64,000 bases of DNA from Sphingobacterium multivorum (GTDB taxonomy: Bacteria; Bacteroidota; Bacteroidia; Sphingobacteriales; Sphingobacteriaceae), in the NCBI RefSeq assembly GCF_900457465.1, contig NZ_UAUU01000011.1:1922001-1986000 (forward strand), read 5' to 3'. Below, piece by piece: positions 39,963 to 49,339 of this stretch; the stretch's first letter is position 1, and every line of letters starts with the position of its first letter. The notes under the pieces were generated by a model that was not told where the DNA came from, searched no databases, and worked only from the letters and a program-made list of their open reading frames with translations. The translations under genes were made by a program, and so were the position numbers.

Positions 39963-40574
39963 CTAATGCAGCTTGTTTGCTTGGGTAGTACAGCTCAATA
40001 CCATGAGAAGTAGAAATAATTCAGGATTCTTGATAACTTGTTCTTTCAGAAAAGCGTTTGCACGTTTTATATGGGTGTTGACAGTATGGCGGGTGATACC
40101 GACTTGTTTCGCGATTTCCTCATAACTATATCCTTCTAACTTTGCCATTCGGAATACAAGTCGCTGTTGTGCGGGCATTTTGGATAATATCTGGTGTAGC
40201 TGTTCAGAACGTTCCTTTTTGATAATGTTATCATAGACGTGATTGTCGCTTTGTTCGGTAACCACAGCCAACGTATCGTAAAGAGATTTATCAGAATTGG
40301 CCTTCCGAAATAGATCATATGCTTTATTGGTAGCAATCGTATAAAGGTAGGATTTAAAGTTTTTATCAGGATCGATCTGCCGGCAACTTTCCCAAACAGC
40401 CATAAATGTTTCCTGAGCGATATCCTGCGCTAGTTCTTCGGATTTAAATAGAAAAAGTAAATGACCAAGGATGTTTTTTTTATACGCATTATATAATTGC
40501 TCAAAAGCGTATCTATCTCCTTTATGAAGCCTCAAAAGTAATCCCTTTTCATCTATAGGTGGGATAGTTTTCAT
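39963..40574 (-). CDS. ECF sigma-70 factor
   Basis: 203 residues: region 2 (RLHKGDRYAFEQLYNAYKKN, ELAQDIAQETFMAVWE) and region 4 (LSKMPAQQRLVFRMAKLEGY, SYEEIAKQVGITRHTVNTHI). It belongs to the Bacteroidetes-type ECF group paired with FecR. Order sigma-fecR-susC-susD-lipoproteins on one strand is the classical self-regulated glycan or glycoprotein utilisation arrangement. Confidence 0.95.
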   Translation of the reverse strand: MKTIPPIDEKGLLLRLHKGDRYAFEQLYNAYKKNILGHLLFLFKSEELAQDIAQETFMAVWESCRQIDPDKNFKSYLYTIATNKAYDLFRKANSDKSLYDTLAVVTEQSDNHVYDNIIKKERSEQLHQILSKMPAQQRLVFRMAKLEGYSYEEIAKQVGITRHTVNTHIKRANAFLKEQVIKNPELFLLLMVLSCTTQANKLH

Positions 40575-40912
40575 ATTTGGTCAGTTTTTCAAGAACGAAG
40601 TTAAAAAATAAATAACGGAAAACTGCTATTGCCTGATTTTTCTTTTCTGCGTGTTAATGTTTACCGTTCTCTTTTGTACAATATTTTCCGATAATGCTTT
40701 ATCCTGTTGAAAACTTTTTGAATTTAGTAGTTGGTATGTTGGATAATGAAGATAGTTCTCTTAATAAACAAAGATGGTCACAGGTACTGACAAACTAGTT
40801 TCCCAGTAAGTTGAAGATGTTAAAACCGTGGACGGCAACTTATCAGGAATCAGTGCGACACTGATTCCTGTAATTAAGAAGATCAATAAATAAGAAATAC
40901 TATACTACAATC
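40575..40912. other. Intergenic region with a perfect hairpin
   Basis: Between the sigma factor gene and the antiporter gene, both minus strand. It contains a perfect 12-bp hairpin with a 3-base loop at 40844-40870, which probably ends the antiporter transcript. The promoter of the sigma factor gene should be here, but no clear TAnnTTTG match was seen. No coding sequence. Confidence 0.5.
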
Positions 40913-42493
40913 CTAGAAAGATGAATATTGTAGTCTTTCTTCTTCAAGATCAAGACGCATCAGATGTTTTTTTATTATATCCTCATCCAGATCTTTGTAT
41001 TCTGCATTTTTTTTCAGCAGCCATCGTCTTTGAAATTCCAAAAGATCTATATAGAGATTTTTGGACGGAGCAGTTCGGCATACATTTTCGACATCATTAT
41101 ATTTTTTCTCCCACTTTGCTACCATGTTCATGACATGGGGATAATCCTGGATTTTATCACCGTATTTGTCCTGGAGGTAATGGACAGTTTCCACTGTCAT
41201 TTCCTTAAAAAGACTGGCGCTGATCTGTTCTTCGGACATTTCGTTTTCTTCGGAAGGTAAGTTCAGTTTTTTAATGAGAAGGGGGAGAGTTAATCCCTGA
41301 ACAACAAGAGTTAATAGGATGACTACAAAAGTGACAAATAAAATGAGGCTTCTTTCCGGGAAAAGCTGACCGTTATCCATATAAACCGGAATAGAAAGTG
41401 CTGCAGCTAAAGAAACCACTCCGCGCATCCCTGACCAGCCAAAGAAAACCGGGAATTGCCATCCGTGGTTCTGGGCAGCTGCGACCGTCATAAATTTTCT
41501 TGCAATGAATGTCGCAATTACGGCGGCATAAGAAGAGATAAACCGGATAAGTATTACAACGCCGGTAATCAAGACACCATATCCGATAGCTTTTGAAATG
41601 CTTACATTTTCAAGCTCTGCAATAATCTGGGGAAGGTCAAGACCGATCATCATGAAGACTGTACCGTTTAGTATAAAGCCCAGGCAGTTCCACACACTTA
41701 TTGTCCGTAATCTGGAAGAACTGCTCAAAAACTTATGCTGGTTATAGGACAGAAACAGTCCTCCCGATACAACAGACAATACACCGGAAGCGTGAGTTTC
41801 TTCAGCCGCAAGGTACATAATGTAGGGAGCAATGAGCGTTAAAATGGTATCTATATTAACATCTGTATCCAGTTTTTTATGTACTTCCATAAAGATTTTT
41901 CCTGTCAGAATACCAATTCCCACGCCACCGATCACCATCCAGAAAAAGCTTCCCAAAGCTTCATACCAAACAAAATGTCCGGTCATTACTGCGGCTATGG
42001 CAAAATGAAATATGATCAATGACGAAGCATCATTCAGTAGGCTTTCGCCCTCCAGGATAGCGGCGGAACTTTTGGGTATTTTCACATTTTTAAGAATTGC
42101 CCCCGCACTTACGGCATCCGGCGGCGATACAATTCCACCCAATAAAAAACCCAGGGCCAGGGTAAAACCGGGAATAAAATACCAAGCGGTAACTCCAACT
42201 GCGAAGGCAGTGAAGAATACAACCAAAAAGGCAAAACTGCTGATAATCCTGCGCCATTTCCACAGCTCTTTCCATGAAATATTCCATGCTGATTCGTAGA
42301 GCAGGGGAGGTAGGAATATAATGAAAATTAGCTCGGGATCAATTGTTATAACCGGGACACTGGGAATGAAGCTAACAGCTAATCCTGCCAATACCAGTAA
42401 AATAGGATAAGCGATCCTGATCTTTCTTGCCAGAATAATCAAAAGAGTAATCAATACTGCAAGGATCAGATAAAAAATAAATTTTTCTTCCAT
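40913..42493 (-). CDS. Na+/H+ antiporter (CPA1, NhaP/YjcE type)
   Basis: 526 residues with ten to twelve membrane helices, from YLILAVLITLLIILARKI onward. The ion-binding core is visible: IVSPPDAVSAGAILKNVKIP and ILEGESLLNDASSLIIFHFA. A cytoplasmic C-terminal tail of ~130 residues is rich in charged residues. It exchanges external H+ for Na+ (or K+) and controls internal pH. It is the first gene to the left of uvrB on the same strand, separated by a strong hairpin. Whether it belongs functionally to the formaldehyde island (formate and acid production) is speculation. Confidence 0.9.
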   Translation of the reverse strand: MEEKFIFYLILAVLITLLIILARKIRIAYPILLVLAGLAVSFIPSVPVITIDPELIFIIFLPPLLYESAWNISWKELWKWRRIISSFAFLVVFFTAFAVGVTAWYFIPGFTLALGFLLGGIVSPPDAVSAGAILKNVKIPKSSAAILEGESLLNDASSLIIFHFAIAAVMTGHFVWYEALGSFFWMVIGGVGIGILTGKIFMEVHKKLDTDVNIDTILTLIAPYIMYLAAEETHASGVLSVVSGGLFLSYNQHKFLSSSSRLRTISVWNCLGFILNGTVFMMIGLDLPQIIAELENVSISKAIGYGVLITGVVILIRFISSYAAVIATFIARKFMTVAAAQNHGWQFPVFFGWSGMRGVVSLAAALSIPVYMDNGQLFPERSLILFVTFVVILLTLVVQGLTLPLLIKKLNLPSEENEMSEEQISASLFKEMTVETVHYLQDKYGDKIQDYPHVMNMVAKWEKKYNDVENVCRTAPSKNLYIDLLEFQRRWLLKKNAEYKDLDEDIIKKHLMRLDLEEERLQYSSF

Positions 42494-42551
42494 TTTGCAA
42501 AAATAATATTCCTAAACTTGATCGTGTAGAAGTATCCTACAACTAATTCGA

Positions 42552-42598
42552 CACTATATAGAATTGCACATTAAAATAATGTGCAATTCTATATAGTG
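42552..42598. terminator. Perfect 21-bp hairpin between uvrB and the antiporter gene
   Basis: Arms 42552-42572 and 42578-42598 pair without mismatch around AAAAT. It lies between the end of uvrB and the start of the antiporter gene, both minus strand. No T tract follows, so termination may be helped by other factors. Confidence 0.65.
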
Positions 42599-42679
42599 CA
42601 GCGTTATTGCATCTTTGTATGATATATTTAGCGGGATCTAAGCCCCTCAGTATCGTTAAAAACTATCGGATGCGAATAC

Positions 42680-44656
42680 TTAGATATAGATGAACTGTCT
42701 ATAGAGACCGTCTAATTGAAGGCGGATTTCATCTGTCAGTTTTTCATCATGATCGTCTGATGCAGCAACAAGCTGACGTTCCAGTTCAGTTATCCTTTCG
42801 CAGAGCTCCTCAAGATTCTTACAAAAAGCTTCTGTGTGGGTGAAGTTTTTTCCTTCGCGGGGTTCCTCCGCATTTGGTCTACGGCTGGAGGAAACGGGAG
42901 AAACATGATTTTCTTCGTTGAAAGCAATCTGGCGTTTACGGCGACTTTCGGTTTCGTCAATAGCTGCCTTCATTGCCGGGGTGATCTTGTCGGCATACAT
43001 AATAGCTTTTCCGTTGACATTACGTGCTACACGGCCAATCATCTGTATAAGTGCACTTGCTGACCGCAGAAATCCAGCCCTGTCAGCATCAAGTATTGCA
43101 ATCAGTGAAGCCTCCGGAATGTCGAGTCCCTCCCGCAACAGACTGATACCTATCAGGATGTCGAATTCTCCGGCTCTGAGATCATTGAGAATTTCAGTTC
43201 TTTCTAAGGTCTTAAAATCCGAGTGTAGATATCTCACGCGGAAACCTTCGCTCTGGATATAGCCACTGAGTTCTTCGGCGGCGGCTTTTGTCAGCGTGGT
43301 GATCAAAACACGGTTGCCCGAATCCACACATTTTTTTATTTCGCCCAGCAGATCGTCAATATCATTTGCTGATGGCCGTACCTCCACAATGGGATCGAGA
43401 AGTCCAGTGGGTCTGACAACCTGTTCAACAACGCGGTCCTCTGAAACTTTCAGCTCATAATTACCGGGGGTGGCCGAAACAAATATAGTCTGCGGTTTGA
43501 TCTTCTCAAATTCTTCAAAACTAAGGGGATGGTTGTTTTTTGATGAAGGAAGTCTAAAACCATAATCTATCAGGGTATCTTTACGTGCCTGATCGCCCTT
43601 GTACATTGCCGAAATCTGCGGAATCATGACGTGTGATTCATCTATAAACAGAAGGCCATCCTTCGGTAAATAATCCAGAAGGGTAACGGGTGGCAGTTTG
43701 GGATCACGGCCACTAAAAAAGCTTGCGTAGTTCTCCATACCAGAACAGTATCCGGCAGTACGGAGCATTTCCACATCATCGGTAATACGCTGGTAAAGAC
43801 GGTCAGCTTCTTCCAGTCTATTTTCGTTGTTGAGCTGTGCAACACGCTCATCAAGTTCGGTCATAATCTGGTCCGCTGCTGCTGTTGCCTGTATTTTTGA
43901 AGGTGCAAATAGAGTTTTGGGCGACACTGAATACGCTGTTATATCTTCAAGCTCTTTGCCTGAAGCGGCATCAATAAACTTTAGTGAAGTGATTATCCCG
44001 TAACTAAGAACGATTTGTATGGCCCTGTATTCTGAATCAGCGGGAAAAATTTTTATGATATCTCCTTCGATCCGGTAGTTACCACGTTTCAGGGCACGTT
44101 CCGTACGGCTGTACTGTAAATGTGCCAGGCCCTGCTCCAGCTGGTCTATCTGAACTGTCATTCCCAGCGACAGGCGAACCTGTAATGCGCTATAATCGCT
44201 GGGTGCTCCAAGCCCATAAATGGACGAAACCGATGCGACCACAATAGTATCCCTGCGTTCAATAAGGGATTTTGTGGTGGAAAGGCGGAGTCTTTCCAAA
44301 TGCTCGTTGATGGAAGAGTCTTTTTCAACGAAACGGTCACTGCCGGGCAGATACATCTCAGGCTGAAAATAATCGTAATATGAGACAAAAAACTCAACAG
44401 CATTCTCTGGGAAAAATTGCTTCATTTCATCATATAGCTGAGCAGTCAAGGTCTTGTTAGGTGCAAGAATCAAGGTCGGACGCTTTAGCTGATGGATAAT
44501 GTTGGCCATTGTAAAGGTCTTTCCTGAACCTGTGATACCTTTGAGTGTCTGGTGGGTCGCTCCAGATTCAATTCCCGAAACAAGTCTTGCGATAGCATCC
44601 GGCTGGTCTCCTGCTGGAATATACTTTGAGTGCAATATAAAAAGGCCTTTTGACAT
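42680..44656 (-). CDS. uvrB: Excinuclease ABC subunit B (accessory copy)
   Basis: About 658 residues from ATG 44656; the frame extends to 44683 but that would start inside the promoter. All helicase motifs are present: GITGSGKTFTMANIIHQ, the damage-binding beta-hairpin region YYDYFQPEMYLPGSD, VVASVSSIYGLG, FIDESH, VSATPG and IQMIGRVARNVNG. The C-terminal UVR motif is present but degenerate (ELCERITELERQLVAASDDH). UvrB verifies DNA damage delivered by UvrA and recruits UvrC. A host genome normally has its own uvrB, so this is likely a second copy carried as cargo, matched by the uvrA 10 kb away. Confidence 0.92.
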   Translation of the reverse strand: MSKGLFILHSKYIPAGDQPDAIARLVSGIESGATHQTLKGITGSGKTFTMANIIHQLKRPTLILAPNKTLTAQLYDEMKQFFPENAVEFFVSYYDYFQPEMYLPGSDRFVEKDSSINEHLERLRLSTTKSLIERRDTIVVASVSSIYGLGAPSDYSALQVRLSLGMTVQIDQLEQGLAHLQYSRTERALKRGNYRIEGDIIKIFPADSEYRAIQIVLSYGIITSLKFIDAASGKELEDITAYSVSPKTLFAPSKIQATAAADQIMTELDERVAQLNNENRLEEADRLYQRITDDVEMLRTAGYCSGMENYASFFSGRDPKLPPVTLLDYLPKDGLLFIDESHVMIPQISAMYKGDQARKDTLIDYGFRLPSSKNNHPLSFEEFEKIKPQTIFVSATPGNYELKVSEDRVVEQVVRPTGLLDPIVEVRPSANDIDDLLGEIKKCVDSGNRVLITTLTKAAAEELSGYIQSEGFRVRYLHSDFKTLERTEILNDLRAGEFDILIGISLLREGLDIPEASLIAILDADRAGFLRSASALIQMIGRVARNVNGKAIMYADKITPAMKAAIDETESRRKRQIAFNEENHVSPVSSSRRPNAEEPREGKNFTHTEAFCKNLEELCERITELERQLVAASDDHDEKLTDEIRLQLDGLYRQFIYI

Positions 44657-44682
44657 AAGTTTCCTGTTAGTTGGTTGTAACA

Positions 44683-44690
44683 CAAATATA
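44683..44690 (-). promoter_or_regulatory. -7 box of uvrB
   Basis: On the minus strand the sequence is TATATTTG, an exact TAnnTTTG match, 26 bases before the uvrB ATG at 44656. It faces the hxlB promoter across about 250 bases. Confidence 0.6.
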
Positions 44691-44936
44691 ATTAAAAAAC
44701 TGATTCACGGTTTGCCGGTGTTCCGGGAAAATCAATGTTTCATTTATCCGCAAACTAAACCTCCGGAATTTAATGTTTGACCAGCAGGTGTAAAATAGTT
44801 TGGTAAGGCCATAATGTGCGTTGGACTGTTATTGATCAGGCACAGTTACCTTTTTTCTGGGTTCAGCGACACCACTCCCTATACAATACAGTATTATTAA
44901 AATATAACCCGCTCTTTTACAGTGGTCAGGAAGGTC

Positions 44937-44998
44937 GCAAATGTATATTATATAATGTTATATGTATAATATCAGGCGTCTCAGGCAGCATAACTTTG
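44937..44998 (+). promoter_or_regulatory. hxlB promoter with shared upstream element
   Basis: TAACTTTG at 44991-44998 matches the -7 consensus; no TTTG is seen at -33, suggesting dependence on an activator. The upstream element at 44937-44975 (GCAAATGTATATTATATAAT then GTTATATGTATAATATCAG) contains two ATGTATAA/T copies 22 bases apart. It matches an element before the iron alcohol dehydrogenase gene at 34 of 39 positions, and lies the same 54 bases from the -7 box in both. An AraC-type regulator is the natural candidate to bind it. Confidence 0.75.
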
Positions 44999-45046
44999 TA
45001 TTATCAAATCAGAGGATCTGGTGATAAAATATCCTTACTACAGAAA

Positions 45047-45610
45047 ATGGAAGAGAATAGTTCAATAAACAATTTAAATATAATCCTGGATGAAATTAAA
45101 GCGATTTCATCAGTACTGAATCCGGTATCGCTACAGACACTGGAGGACAATTTAAAGAAAGCGGACCGTATATTTTTTGCAGGTGCCGGACGTACCGGTT
45201 TAGCACTGAAGATGGCTGCCATGAGATTTATGCATCTAGGCTTAAATGTATATGTTGTGGGTGAAACAACTACGCCCGCCATCTTAAAGGACGATCTTCT
45301 GCTGGTAGGCTCCGGTTCTGGAAGCACGCCGACACTTGTAATCGCCGCTGAAAAGGCAAAAAAACAACATGCAACTGTTATTGGCATTACAGCGGATTCG
45401 AATAGCAAAATTGCTAGCCTTTCAGACCATGTGGTGCTTGTTAACGCGGCGGTGAAGACGGACTTTGGAGAATCAGCGTCCCGTCAGTATGCCGGAAGTC
45501 TCTTTGAACAGTCTGTCCTTTTGGTCCTTGATGCTGTATTTATGACACTGTGGAGAGATTCAGGCCTGACAAAAGAGGAACTCTGGCCGAAACATGCCAA
45601 TCTTGAATAA
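45047..45610 (+). CDS. hxlB: 6-phospho-3-hexuloisomerase
   Basis: 187 residues from ATG 45047, the usual size for this enzyme; the open frame upstream runs through the promoter and is not used. It is a single SIS domain: FAGAGRTGLALKMAAMRFMH, GSGSGSTPTLVIAAEKAK and the family-typical ESASRQYAGSLFEQ. It converts D-arabino-3-hexulose 6-phosphate to fructose 6-phosphate, the second step of formaldehyde fixation in the ribulose monophosphate pathway. hxlA follows 38 bases downstream, so the two are co-transcribed from the promoter at 44991. Confidence 0.93.
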   Translation: MEENSSINNLNIILDEIKAISSVLNPVSLQTLEDNLKKADRIFFAGAGRTGLALKMAAMRFMHLGLNVYVVGETTTPAILKDDLLLVGSGSGSTPTLVIAAEKAKKQHATVIGITADSNSKIASLSDHVVLVNAAVKTDFGESASRQYAGSLFEQSVLLVLDAVFMTLWRDSGLTKEELWPKHANLE

Positions 45611-45648
45611 CGAGAAATACAATTAAATAAATATTAAAATTTTATATT

Positions 45649-46278
45649 ATGACTAAGTTACAAGTAGCGATTGACTTATTGACTACAGAAGCAGCCCTTG
45701 ATTTGGCTGCAAAAGTATCACCTTATGTGGATATCATCGAGCTGGGAACACCTTTAATCAAAGCTGAAGGTCTAAAAGTGATCACCGCAATGAAATCCGC
45801 GCATCCCGATAAATTGGTCTTTGCGGATCTGAAAACAGCTGATACAGGTGCATTAGAAGCAGAAATGGCATTCAATGCAGGTGCGGATCTGGTAACCGTA
45901 ATGGGTGCTGTTGATGATTCCACGATCAAAGGTGCGGTAGAAGCAGCAAAAAAAGCCGGTAAAAAAGTAGTAGTTGATACGATCGGTGTAAAAGACCGTG
46001 TACAACGTGCCAAAGAAGTTACAGCCTTTGGTGTGGCATTTGTTGAATTGCATGCTGGCCTTGATGAACAAGCGCAGCCGGGTTATAACGTGCAAAAACT
46101 TATCGGTGAGGGCCGCGAGGCACAGGTTCCTTTTTCGATTGCCGGTGGTGTAAATCTTGACACGATTAAAGATGTCGTGGCTGCTGGTGCAGCAGTAGCT
46201 GTTGCCGGAGGAGCCATCTATGGTGCCCAGGATCCAGCTGCAGCAGCTAAAGCCCTGAAAGAAGCCATCACAGCATAA
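45649..46278 (+). CDS. hxlA: 3-hexulose-6-phosphate synthase
   Basis: 209 residues, orotidine-phosphate-decarboxylase superfamily barrel: LQVAIDLLTTEAALDLAAKV, VDIIELGTPLIKAEG, the metal/catalytic FADLKTADTG motif, VELHAGLDEQA, and phosphate-binding SIAGGVNLDT and VAGGAIYGA. It condenses formaldehyde with ribulose 5-phosphate, needs Mg2+ or Mn2+, and acts in the cytoplasm. Its codon use looks more regular and G+C-richer than its surroundings, fitting high expression. A hairpin separates it from the following pentose-phosphate genes. Confidence 0.95.
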   Translation: MTKLQVAIDLLTTEAALDLAAKVSPYVDIIELGTPLIKAEGLKVITAMKSAHPDKLVFADLKTADTGALEAEMAFNAGADLVTVMGAVDDSTIKGAVEAAKKAGKKVVVDTIGVKDRVQRAKEVTAFGVAFVELHAGLDEQAQPGYNVQKLIGEGREAQVPFSIAGGVNLDTIKDVVAAGAAVAVAGGAIYGAQDPAAAAKALKEAITA

Positions 46279-46302
46279 ATCAGAAAGTCGGATTATCCTT
46301 CG

Positions 46303-46335
46303 AAGTCTTCTCTGTACTAACAGGGAAGACTTTAT
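46303..46335 (+). terminator. Hairpin between hxlA and gnd
   Basis: Arms 46303-46315 and 46320-46332 (13 bp, one G-U pair) with a short TTTATT tail. It probably ends most hxlBA transcripts, leaving gnd-zwf-pgl with lower read-through or their own promoter. Confidence 0.75.
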
Positions 46336-46409
46336 TCTGCGAATCTAATCTGCTCAATTTTTAACTGTAGTGAAGAATGATATAAATAGAATATTTAAAG
46401 ATTTAGAAA

Positions 46410-47807
46410 ATGAAGACATATAATTTTGGTATAGTAGGCCTGGGTGTGATGGGCCGAAATTTATTGCTCAATATGGCGGATCATGGATTTGCTGTGGCTG
46501 GGCTGGATATGGATCAGGAGAAGGCAGGTTCATTGCAGAATGAAGCACAGAAAGACCATCAGATTTTTGCAACCGTTGATCCGGAATCCTTTGTTAAATC
46601 TCTGGAAAGTCCGAGAGCAATAATGCTCCTTGTTCCTGCGGGTTCTGCTGTTGACGGGGCAATAGGAACTTTACTTCCCTTGCTGGATGAGGGCGATATA
46701 ATAATCGATGGGGGCAATACCTATTTTTCTGATACCGACAGGAGGTATCAGGAACTTTCGTCAAAGGGAATCCACTTTTTTGGTATGGGAATCTCAGGTG
46801 GTGAGAGCGGGGCCAGAAGGGGGCCGAGTATGATGCCCGGAGGTGATAAGGTAGCTTATGAGCGATTACGCCCCATTTTTGAAGCAATTGCTGCAAAAGT
46901 TGATGATGCACCATGCGTTGAATTTTTGGGTAACGGCTCAGCGGGCAACTATGTGAAGATGGTTCATAACGGTATAGAATATGGAATTATGCAGCTTATT
47001 GCAGAGACCTATGATATAATGAAGAATGTCTATCATCTGGAGCATGAAGTGATACAGGAATCATTTGAACAGTGGAACAGGGAAGAACTGAATTCCTTTC
47101 TCATTGAAATTACCGGAGCTATTCTAAAGCGAAAAGAAGAGAATACTTTCCTGGTGGATCTGATTTCAGACTGGGCTAAATCCAAAGGGACAGGTAAATG
47201 GACATCTCAAAATGCAATGGATCTTCAGGTGCCCGTACCTGTGATCGACGCTGCTGTGAATATGCGGGACATGTCCAAATATAAATTGGAAAGGATTCAG
47301 GCATCGAAGCTGCTGACCTGGCAAAATACGTCAAAAGTTGATCCTGTTGATCTGGAACATCTGAAGGCCGGTCTTTATTTCGCCATTATTAGCACATACG
47401 CACAGGGGCTTGCCCAGCTTAGGATAGCATCTGATACCTATGGTTATGGACTGAATCTGGAGACCGTGTGTAAAATCTGGCGTGGGGGCTGTATCATCCG
47501 TGCGACACTTCTGGAAGACTTCCGAAAGGCGTTCGCTTTACAGCCGGATCTTGCAAATATTCTGCTTGATAGGGAGATTGCTGCTAAGTTAAATGCATCA
47601 CAGGCGGGTATCCGGTCTATCATTCGGGATGCCATTCAGAATGGTACACCTGTTTCGGCATGGATGAATGCACTGTCATATTTCGATTCTTACCGTGCAG
47701 AAAATTTGCCTACGAACCTTATTCAGGCACAGCGGGATTTTTTTGGCGCGCATACTTATGAAAGAACTGATAAGGAAGGCGTATTCCATACCCGTTGGGA
47801 ATCTTAA
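46410..47807 (+). CDS. gnd: 6-phosphogluconate dehydrogenase (decarboxylating)
   Basis: 465 residues, the standard length. N-terminal Rossmann motif GLGVMGRNLLLNMADHGFAV, DGGNTYFSDT, the substrate signature GISGGESGARRGPSMMPGG, catalytic GNYVKMVHNGIEYG, and the helical C-terminal dimer domain with IWRGGCIIRA. It oxidises 6-phosphogluconate to ribulose 5-phosphate and CO2 with NADP or NAD, regenerating the formaldehyde acceptor. zwf starts 11 bases after its stop; pgl and an AraC gene continue the operon. Confidence 0.96.
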   Translation: MKTYNFGIVGLGVMGRNLLLNMADHGFAVAGLDMDQEKAGSLQNEAQKDHQIFATVDPESFVKSLESPRAIMLLVPAGSAVDGAIGTLLPLLDEGDIIIDGGNTYFSDTDRRYQELSSKGIHFFGMGISGGESGARRGPSMMPGGDKVAYERLRPIFEAIAAKVDDAPCVEFLGNGSAGNYVKMVHNGIEYGIMQLIAETYDIMKNVYHLEHEVIQESFEQWNREELNSFLIEITGAILKRKEENTFLVDLISDWAKSKGTGKWTSQNAMDLQVPVPVIDAAVNMRDMSKYKLERIQASKLLTWQNTSKVDPVDLEHLKAGLYFAIISTYAQGLAQLRIASDTYGYGLNLETVCKIWRGGCIIRATLLEDFRKAFALQPDLANILLDREIAAKLNASQAGIRSIIRDAIQNGTPVSAWMNALSYFDSYRAENLPTNLIQAQRDFFGAHTYERTDKEGVFHTRWES

Positions 47808-47818
47808 AATTAAATAAA

Positions 47819-49339
47819 ATGAAAAATAATGATAAAAAGCCAACCTCGATCGTAGTTTTTGGGGCAACAGGAGATTTGGCGAAAAGAAAATTATTTCCTG
47901 CATTTTTCAATCTGTTCCTGGAGGGTTGGTTGCCCGAGGAATTTGAAATTCTTTCACTGGGAAGAACGGAACAGACACAGGAAGAATTCAGGAATTATAT
48001 CCTTGAAAATATCAGGACATTTTCAAGAATCCAAAAATTCTCCCAGGAACAATGGAATAATTTCAGTGAGAAAATTAAATTTATCAGATTTGATATAACA
48101 CAGGAGGAATCTTTTATCCGGTTGAAAAATGAACTTGATACCATTGATGTAAACTTGGGGATCAGATCCAACCGTCTGTTTTACCTTTCAGTGGCACCCA
48201 GTTTTATTGAAACGGTATCGAATAGCTTAAAAAATGCAGGTCTGACCGAGAATGTTGATCAGGACAGGATGATCATTGAAAAACCTTTTGGGTATGATAA
48301 GGCTTCGGCCGTAGCGCTCAATAAGCTCCTTTCGCAGACTTTTAAGGAAGAGCAGATCTACCGGATCGATCATTACCTTGGAAAAGAGAATGTACAGAAT
48401 ATCCTGGCTTTCCGTTTTGGAAATACCATTTTTGAGCCATTGTGGAATAATAATTATATCGATTCTGTACAGATTACCGTTGCGGAGACTGTCGGCGTTG
48501 AAGACCGGGGCGGATACTATGATGGGTCGGGTGCTCTCCGTGATATGATCCAGAACCATTTGATGCAGATTCTCTGCATGATTGCCATGGAAGCTCCCGC
48601 TGCATTTGAATCGTCAGAGATCAGGGACCGTAAAGTAGATGTGCTCAAAAGTGTCAGAAGGATGAATCTTGAGGATATCGGACATTATACGGTAAGAGCA
48701 CAGTATATCGAGGGAGAGATTGACGGTAAAAAGAAAGCTGGCTATTTGGAAGAACCCGGAGTGAATCCAAACTCAAATACCGAAACATATGTTGCGATGA
48801 AGTTTTACATTGACAATGAGCGCTGGCGCGGGGTACCGTTCTATATGCGGACGGGCAAGCGCATGCAGGAAAAAAAATCTTCCATCGTGATCAGTTTCAA
48901 AGACGTCCCGTGCACGACATTTCGAGATGATCTGAATATTCTGTTCCCCAATAAACTGGTGATCAATATCCAGCCAGAAATGGACGTCAGGCTGTCGTTC
49001 ATGACCAAAAAACCAGGTCTGGACATGAAGCTGAAACCGGCTGAAATGGTATTCGACTATTTTGAATGTTCATCGGAAACTCCTGAAGCTTATGAAACCT
49101 TACTCTTGGATGCTCTTGACGGGGATTCTACTCTTTTTATGCGTTCGGATCAGGTGGAGGAGGCCTGGGATGTTATCTCTAATATTCAGGCCGCCTGGGA
49201 AAGCGGAAATTCGCCAAAGATGGACACGTATGCTGCTGGAAGTGCGGGGCCTGCAGCTGCGGATGATTTATTGAAGAGACAGGGGCATCACTGGTTATCT
49301 ACTTCCGCCGAAAAATTTAAAAAGGAACAAGATGCTTAA
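47819..49339 (+). CDS. zwf: Glucose-6-phosphate 1-dehydrogenase
   Basis: 506 residues from ATG 47819 (an in-frame ATG at 47795 lies inside gnd). The NADP-binding motif FGATGDLAKRKLFPAFFNLF is at the N-terminus; the catalytic RIDHYLGKENVQNILAFRFG near residue 180 holds the active-site histidine. The C-terminal domain is complete (GVPFYMRTGKRM). It makes 6-phosphoglucono-1,5-lactone from glucose 6-phosphate. Its 3' end overlaps pgl by 8 bases, so the two are coupled. Confidence 0.96.
   Translation: MKNNDKKPTSIVVFGATGDLAKRKLFPAFFNLFLEGWLPEEFEILSLGRTEQTQEEFRNYILENIRTFSRIQKFSQEQWNNFSEKIKFIRFDITQEESFIRLKNELDTIDVNLGIRSNRLFYLSVAPSFIETVSNSLKNAGLTENVDQDRMIIEKPFGYDKASAVALNKLLSQTFKEEQIYRIDHYLGKENVQNILAFRFGNTIFEPLWNNNYIDSVQITVAETVGVEDRGGYYDGSGALRDMIQNHLMQILCMIAMEAPAAFESSEIRDRKVDVLKSVRRMNLEDIGHYTVRAQYIEGEIDGKKKAGYLEEPGVNPNSNTETYVAMKFYIDNERWRGVPFYMRTGKRMQEKKSSIVISFKDVPCTTFRDDLNILFPNKLVINIQPEMDVRLSFMTKKPGLDMKLKPAEMVFDYFECSSETPEAYETLLLDALDGDSTLFMRSDQVEEAWDVISNIQAAWESGNSPKMDTYAAGSAGPAAADDLLKRQGHHWLSTSAEKFKKEQDA

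Noticed and set aside
44816..45046. N-terminal extension of hxlB
   Set aside because: The frame is open, but it covers the promoter and the shared operator, and HxlB enzymes start near MEENSS at 45047.
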